The notes under the pieces are model-generated. The model ran no database searches. It saw only the letters and a list, made by a program, of their open reading frames with translations, and was not told the DNA's origin. Positions 58,561 through 64,000 of a stretch of 64,000 nt of DNA are shown here, piece by piece. A program made the translations under genes and the position numbers. This stretch comes from Camellia lanceoleosa (taxonomy: Eukaryota; Streptophyta; Magnoliopsida; Ericales; Theaceae): the NCBI GenBank assembly GCA_025200525.1, contig CM045762.1:22293374-22357373 (forward strand), written 5' to 3'. The stretch's first letter is position 1; each line of letters opens with the position of its first letter.

Positions 58561-60146
58561 ATGCAGCCTATTGTAGTTTCAGTCACTGAAAGGTACAAAA
58601 TCAACTGTTTCCCTAGCTCAGGCGGTGACAATATAGGTGGGTTCTGTAAATATTGCTTCATCTGTTCAAAAGATGTTTGGCATCGGCAGTCCCATTAGAA
58701 CTTCTTTCCTTTCTTCAGGAGGCCAAAGAGTGATTCACAAGTCAAGGTTAATTTAGGAATAAATCGTCTTATAAATTGCACTTTACCCAGAAAGCCTCAC
58801 ACATCCTTTTCAGTCCTTGGTGGTGGCATTTCTAAGATGGCCTTGAGTTTGGAAGGGTCGACTTCGATACCTCTCGGTGTGATTAAGAACCCCAGCATTT
58901 TCCCTTCTGTAACACCAAACGTACACTTCTGAGGATTCATCCGCAACCGATACTCTCTGATCCTTTGGAAGAATTTTTGCAAGGCGGTGTAGTGGCCCTC
59001 TATTTTCTTGGACTTGACAATCATGTCGTCCACGTACACCTCAACCTTTTTATGGATCATGTCATGTAAAATTGTGGTCGCAGCTCGTTGATATGTAGCT
59101 CCTGCATTTTTCAGCCCAAACGGCATCACCCTATAACAATAGGTCCCCCACAGGGTGGTAAAAGTAGTCTTCTCCCGGTCTTCGGGTGCCATCAATATCT
59201 GATTGTAGCCTGAAAAGCCATCCATAAACGAGAGCAACGCATGCCCTGCTGTGAAGTCCACTAATTCGTCGATATGCGGCAGAGGAAAGTCGTCCTTCGG
59301 ACTAGCTTTATTCAAATCCCTGAAGTCCACCCATACCCAAATTCTGCCATCCTTCTTCGGCACCGGAACTATATTGGCCAACCAAGTTGGGTATTCAGAT
59401 ACCAGCAGGAACCCTGCGTCAATTTGCTTGGTGACCTCTTCTTTGATCTTGAGAGCCCAGTCCGGGTGGATCCTTCTGAGCTTCTGCTTAACAGGTCAGG
59501 CCTCTGGGTCAAGAGGGATCCGATGCTATACAATCTCAGGATCGATTCCAAGCATGTCTTCATAGGACCACGCGAAAACATCTTTGAAATCTTTTAACAA
59601 AGCGTCCAAGCGCTCGCGCTCCTCCGAAGACAACGTGGACCCGATCTGGACCAGCCGCAGGTTTTTCTCAGTACCAACATTAATTTGGGTGATTTCATCA
59701 ACCAAGGGTTTAACAAACCTCTCCTGCTCTTGATCGAGCAAAAATTTCAAAACCGGAGGAATTTCTTCCTCGTCATTTTCATCGAAATTTTGAAATGTTG
59801 AATTAATGCAATAAATCAAGGGCATAGAAAAATACTCAAAAGCCACAGCCATTTCATTCTCATTAATCACTTCCAAGTCGCCTGATTCCTCTGTTACAAC
59901 AGGCTCAAAGGAAAAGGAAAAAGATGACCTAAACAAGATTGTGGCATCCGGGTTGTCACCCCCAGGAATACTGGACTTAGACTTAGACGAGCTGGAACCT
60001 GATTCCGACTCCACAGACTCGGTGGAATCAGATTCCGACTCACTACCTAACCCTGTCGCCGATAAGAATCCTCCTCGCATCGCTAGACGAGGGAGGGTGC
60101 GATGGACGATCCGCATCGTTTGAAGATGGGCTCGCAGCCGTTTCAT
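58561..60146 (-). pseudogene. Tat element 2 reverse transcriptase and N-terminal linker
   Basis: The upstream frame (59526-60146) is acidic and Ser-rich, then has FLLDQEQERFVKPLVDEITQ and LLKDFKDVFAWSYEDMLGID, the usual entry to Tat RT. RT follows with VPKKDGRIWVWVDFRDLNKA, SFMDGFSGYNQILMAPEDRE and VEVYVDDMIVKSK (catalytic YVDD). Stops lie at 59526, 58797 and in the connection domain. Confidence 0.9.
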
Positions 60147-60239
60147 TCCCGATCGTAGACACTAAGAGGTCATCCCCCAAGCACTCATGTACGATCGGAG
60201 GATCTGAAAGTAGACAAGCCAGTGCTACTCCCATTTCAA

Positions 60240-61372
60240 TCTCGGTGCTCTCGGAATCTTCTTTCTTACACTGCTAGCCTCAGCTGATGGGTCTGTCTAT
60301 TCCTCGGTAACATCATCCCCGAACAACTGCAAGTCAAAGAAGATCTCAAATCTCGGCAACCGCCGCCTCTCTGCATTTAGCAATGGCTTTGGGAAGCCGC
60401 AGAGCGGAAAGTCTTCCCCCTCCCAAACAAAGCGCCCGTTCAGGGTACCCCGGATTGGTCGGTGCATCAACTTAAAATGCTTCCCCACCTGCTTTGCTTT
60501 GGCTCTTCCAGCTATCTCTTTACCTTTCCTCACCCAGTCCTCCTTGGTAGGCAGATTGCCTAAACCAAAGGTATGCGGGTTGTGCGGCACTTTGGCCGAT
60601 ATTGCAATGCCCTTCTGGCCACTTTTACCTAATCCCATCTCGGGGATGTGCTGGAGCTTGTTCATGAGGAACACCGATCGCGGCCGACATACAACCCTCA
60701 TCAACAAATTTAAAATGTTCTCAGACGACCGGCCTCGGCTAGGGTAAATCCTGATAGGAACACATCCTCCGTGCCATGCTCGATTTCCAAAACCAGTGTA
60801 GACACCTCTGGCGGCGAATGGATTGATGAATTTCCAAAAACAATAGCCACCCCCTTCCCATGGGGGTATTTCAACATTTGATAGAGGGTGGAAGAGACTG
60901 CCTTCACCTCGTGTAGCCACGGCTGCCCTAGGAGTAAATTAAAGGTTGCGGGAACGTCCAAGACATGAAAGTCAATATCGTGTTGTCCTGGACCAACCTG
61001 AGTCCGAATCCGTACAGTCCCTATCACCCCTCTGCTGGTATTGTCGTAGGCCCTTATCACCTGGGCAGTTGGCACAAACTCTGCGGGCTTCAACCCGATT
61101 GCTTATGCCATCCTTGACAGGCACACATTAATAGCGTATCTTGTGTCAACAAGAACCACTGGTATCCATTTTTCTCTACACTCTACAGAGATGTAGAGAG
61201 GTTTGTTATGGTTTGCGCCCTTAGGCGACACCTCCTTGTTAGTGAAGGTCAACGTCGGGGAAGCTCCTCTCAGAAAAACCAATCCTACCAGCTGCTCGGG
61301 CGTGGTGTCTATTGAAAGTTTGGCCTTGTCCATTGCAGAAAGGACAGCCTGCCTGTGTACTCTTGAAGCCAT
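60240..61372 (-). pseudogene. Tat element 2 protease region with altered active site
   Basis: The retropepsin-like frame has IPVVLVDTRYAINVCLSRMA, where related elements have DTG: the active-site Gly is Arg. It continues QVIRAYDNTSRGVIGTVRI, VLDVPATFNLLLGQPWLHEV and MLKYPHGKGVAIVFG, the conserved C-terminal half. The frame at 60297-60920 then gives LQHIPEMGLGKSGQKGIA, FGLGNLPTKEDW, a Gly-rich stretch resembling a G-patch, common between protease and RT in this group. Confidence 0.8.
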
Positions 61373-62270
61373 CAGCAGTCCCTAGATGGAGATGTCTGCT
61401 TGTATCTTCTTAAGCTGTTTCAGCACAGCCTCTTCTTCGAGTAGCTTTTCTTTCTGCTTGTCTGCCTCTTTGTCCTTTCCAAATGCCTCTGGTTGATTAA
61501 GTGTGGGGACTTGAAATACCGCCCACTTCTAGTCATGTGGTCTACTTCGCCAGCATACCAGGTATCATCCGGTTGGCTTTGCCCCCTAGTTTTCATCAGT
61601 GTGGGCAAGACACAGGTCGTCATCTTCCCGCCACATTCCATCGGCAGCCGACAAACACCTGTCCGGCTCCGTTACAACTATTCTTGTGCTTACAGCACGC
61701 TCCGTTCTTGTGCACACAGCATGTTATATTCCCGCAGGGGCTTTGGCCTTTCTGGCCCTCTCGAGGTCTTCGATCTTTTCATGTTCAAACTACTTCAGTG
61801 CAGCCCGCTGTTCAGAATCTTCTGTATCCAAACTGCCCGTGTTCTGAGCAAAATTCTTTACACCGGTGCTCTCCGGCGATGCATCCTGATTCCCCGCCCT
61901 TTTGACCACAACTGATGTCCTTCTCCCTGACGGACCCTGTTCTAGCTGAGATTGTTCAACAACATTCGACTGGTCGTCAAGCCACCCAGTAGACTCTGCT
62001 GACCCATCTAAATCAAACCAGTTGACTGTCACGTCCCCTAAGCCCTACTCTTCGAAGAATTACAGATTTGCGATGTCTTCTTTCAGATCTGCTAGGTCAT
62101 CTAGCCCCTAATTAGGTCCATTCTCCCGTACTACACAAGTCTCTGCCCCCACTGGCAATTCCACATTTGGTCTAGCCTGGCCTGCTGATGTAATGTAACC
62201 GCTCGGGTTGTACATGAAGCTCGCAGACCCCTCAGGCTCTGACTAATCATACTCATTTGCCCCCGTAGTC
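61373..62270 (-). pseudogene. Tat element 2 gag-protease linker, heavily decayed
   Basis: Only short frames on the - strand (61420-61641, 61790-62032) with no clear domain. The place between gag and protease implies coding origin. Confidence 0.5.
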
Positions 62271-64000
62271 GACCCAATTCAACCTTCAATAGTCACCACC
62301 ACTGTTTTCAGGTTGGGTTTGGGAGATGTCCAACATGCACAAGTCAGTGCTGTCAGGAATGAACACCTCCGGCTTGGGTAGGTGAGAAGGGGTGATATAT
62401 ATGCTAGAGTCATATGACATAACCCCAGTTTGGATTAAATTGATGCATTTGGGTGGTGAAGCTTGGTTATGTGGTGGGAGAGGGTTGGTTGTGACATTCG
62501 GCTTCTCCGGAGGCACGATCACCCTGTTGTCGATGAGATCCTGAATCTCATGATGCAATCTATAGCACTAGTCGGTGTCATGACCATGCTGTTAGTGAAA
62601 GGCGTATTATTTCGTTGGGTTATGTGAAGGGGGAAGTTTTTCTGGCAATGGTCGCGGCTCTAGGGGCTTCAAGTGCCCTTTCCTGATCAAAACCCCCAAA
62701 GCCTTGGACAAAGACATGTATAGTGGGGTGAAGGTTCTTTGGCCTTAGGGTGGAAACTTGGTTGTTTATGAACTACTTCTGGATGCACCGGTGAATGGTG
62801 TAGCGGCAAGGGTTCTTGGGGTGGTGGTTGTGGTGACCATATTCACATCTAAAGCTCTGGCAACTGCAGCACTGCTTGTGCCTGCATTCGTACTGCGGTT
62901 GAATGCCCTTTTGGGCTGCTCTCTCTCATAATCAATGAGGCCTTGTTTCATGGCGTCCTCGATTTGCACCCCTATCTCGTGTAAATATGCAAAGGTGGGA
63001 AGGGGGAGGACGATCATCTTCTGCATGAGCTTGGGCTAGAGGTTGCGAATAACCATCCGTATTTGGTCCTTGTCGATCGGCCTAATGGTTATCATCGAGG
63101 CCTTGGCCCTCCACCGGGTCACAAAATCGGAGAAGCTCTCCTTCGGCTCTTGCCTGGTTGTCTCGAGATCACGAGTTGTGACCTCGATCTGCATGTTGTA
63201 GGAGTATTGAGCTATAAAGACCTCGACCATCTCCTCCCAATTCCTTTTAACAGAATCCTCCAGCTTTGCATAACAAATAGCCGCTACACCCGACAGGGTT
63301 TGGCCAAACAGAGAAAGCTTTTGCAATCTGGAGAGGCCCATCGGCCTTAGTATATCCGAGAACAACCGCAAATGCACCATAGGATCTCCAGACCCGTCAA
63401 AACGATCTATGTACGGCATTTTAAACCGGTCTGACAAAGTCACAGCCGAGTTGGTGTACCCATCCTCAATATTCGGAATGGAATGAGCCCCTTGAGATTT
63501 TTTGAACAGTTTTTCTAACTTGCTCACTTTTAGTGCTGTCGGATCCACCTTGAACTCAAAGGCTGTATCCACTAGATTGGTGGGAGCTTTAGACAGTTGG
63601 GGTAGGATTGGAGGTGAGTTGGCCTGTCCGGAACGTCCGTATTTTCTCGACATTAGCTATCTCCCGAGTATTGGAACTCTTGGAGGAGCTTGTGTGAAGC
63701 AGATGTCTTGCCATCGCTATAGCTCCGGCAATTAACTCGCTGTTGGGTCATAACCTCCCGGCGTGCGGTAAATTGTTTAATCGGCAAGATCTCGCCGCAT
63801 GACTAGCATACTCTCCTAGAGTTGACGCATCATCTCTTCCAAGCTTGCCATAGAGTGCTGGTTTAACTGAACAACCGGTATATCTGTCCGTGCAGTAGAA
63901 ACTGAGACCTAGCCTGACTGTTCACTGATGGGGTAGATAAAGGCCACTGATCTAGTAACTGCTATACTGATACATTACGCCCATCGACCTCCTCGTAACC
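62271..64000 (-). pseudogene. Tat element 2 gag
   Basis: The main frame (63036-63653) contains FKMPYIDRFDGSGDPMVHLR, LFGQTLSGVAAICYAKLEDS, FIAQYSYNMQIEVTTRDLET and ESFSDFVTRWRAKASMITIR, the typical plant gypsy gag core. It continues after a stop with MIVLPLPTFAYLHEIGVQIE, and further on a zinc-knuckle-like QHGHDTD and CYRLHHEIQDLIDN, then a Pro-rich tail. Upstream of 63653 other frames still read as gag (LIAGAIAMARHLL, SLEEMMRQL), so the true start is right of the M at 63653 and the gene runs off the window edge. Confidence 0.85.

Larger units (their letters stand above)
30177..64000 (-). mobile_element. Tat-type Ty3/gypsy element 2, carrying nested insertions
   Basis: On the - strand, from the right: gag, protease, RT, RNase H, second RNase H, integrase (64000 to 56431), spacer, antisense DUF7745 gene, antisense PMD gene, tandem repeats, polypurine tract (33782-33795) and 3' LTR (30177-33781). 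A chromovirus (40099-55499) is inserted in the DUF7745 gene. The 5' LTR lies beyond the window. Without the insertion the visible part is about 18.4 kb, so the complete element would exceed 20 kb, within the size range of Ogre-like Tat elements. Pol is similar in order and sequence to element 1. Stops, frameshifts, an altered protease site (DTR for DTG) and integrase WGINVIG (Asp to Asn) make it inactive. Confidence 0.9.

Overview
This is nuclear DNA of a flowering plant, most likely a eudicot: spliced host-gene fragments with GT/AG introns, Ty3/gypsy Tat-type and chromovirus retrotransposons, a Ty1/copia remnant, CACTA transposon ends and plant-only protein families (plant mobile domain, DUF7745, S-locus receptor kinase). 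I found no intact host gene, rRNA, tRNA or CRISPR array. Almost the whole window is transposable elements, most of them broken. All reading was by eye; coordinates of element ends come from terminal dinucleotides, target-site duplications (TSDs) and alignment of copies within the window.

Layout. 1-15258: CACTA-type DNA-transposon territory. It has subterminal repeat arrays at 1-720 and 13400-15240, a CACTA terminus at 8517, and another at 15258 that lies directly inside a gypsy reverse transcriptase. Between them are captured, intron-containing fragments of host genes: a Gfo/Idh/MocA oxidoreductase (about 5753-7020), one exon of the meiotic recombinase DMC1 (7392-7483), the last exon of a PMP3/RCI2 membrane peptide (8006-8131), and a possible subtilase piece (about 3780-3900). 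15259-25914: Tat-type gypsy element 1 on the + strand, without its 5' half, with pol, an antisense DUF7745 gene, a tandem-repeat zone, a polypurine tract and a 3.8-kb 3' LTR. 25915-28430: AT-rich DNA without a gene I recognise. 28440 to the right edge: a nested stack. An S-receptor-kinase pseudogene is hit by a copia element (RNase H end and LTR, - strand). The copia is hit by Tat element 2 (- strand, 30177 to beyond 64000). Tat 2 is hit by a chromovirus with twin 2281-bp LTRs (40099-55499, - strand). The chromovirus is hit by a 5.4-kb solo LTR of a Tat relative (45855-51271) with a perfect 5-bp TSD.

The most interesting system is in the two Tat elements. Between pol and the 3' LTR each carries, in antisense, a spliced gene of the DUF7745 family. 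Element 2 carries in addition a six-exon plant-mobile-domain (PMD) gene in the same antisense orientation. Element 1 keeps only the flanks of that PMD gene, so the gene was probably ancestral and later deleted. Short palindromes with the core GCCGRYCGGC cluster upstream of both antisense genes and again ahead of TATA-like sequences in all three Tat-family LTRs, which suggests that the accessory genes and the retroelement promoter share a cis-regulatory code. The unrelated chromovirus LTRs have their own palindrome array (CGCTCGAGCG, about 14 copies).
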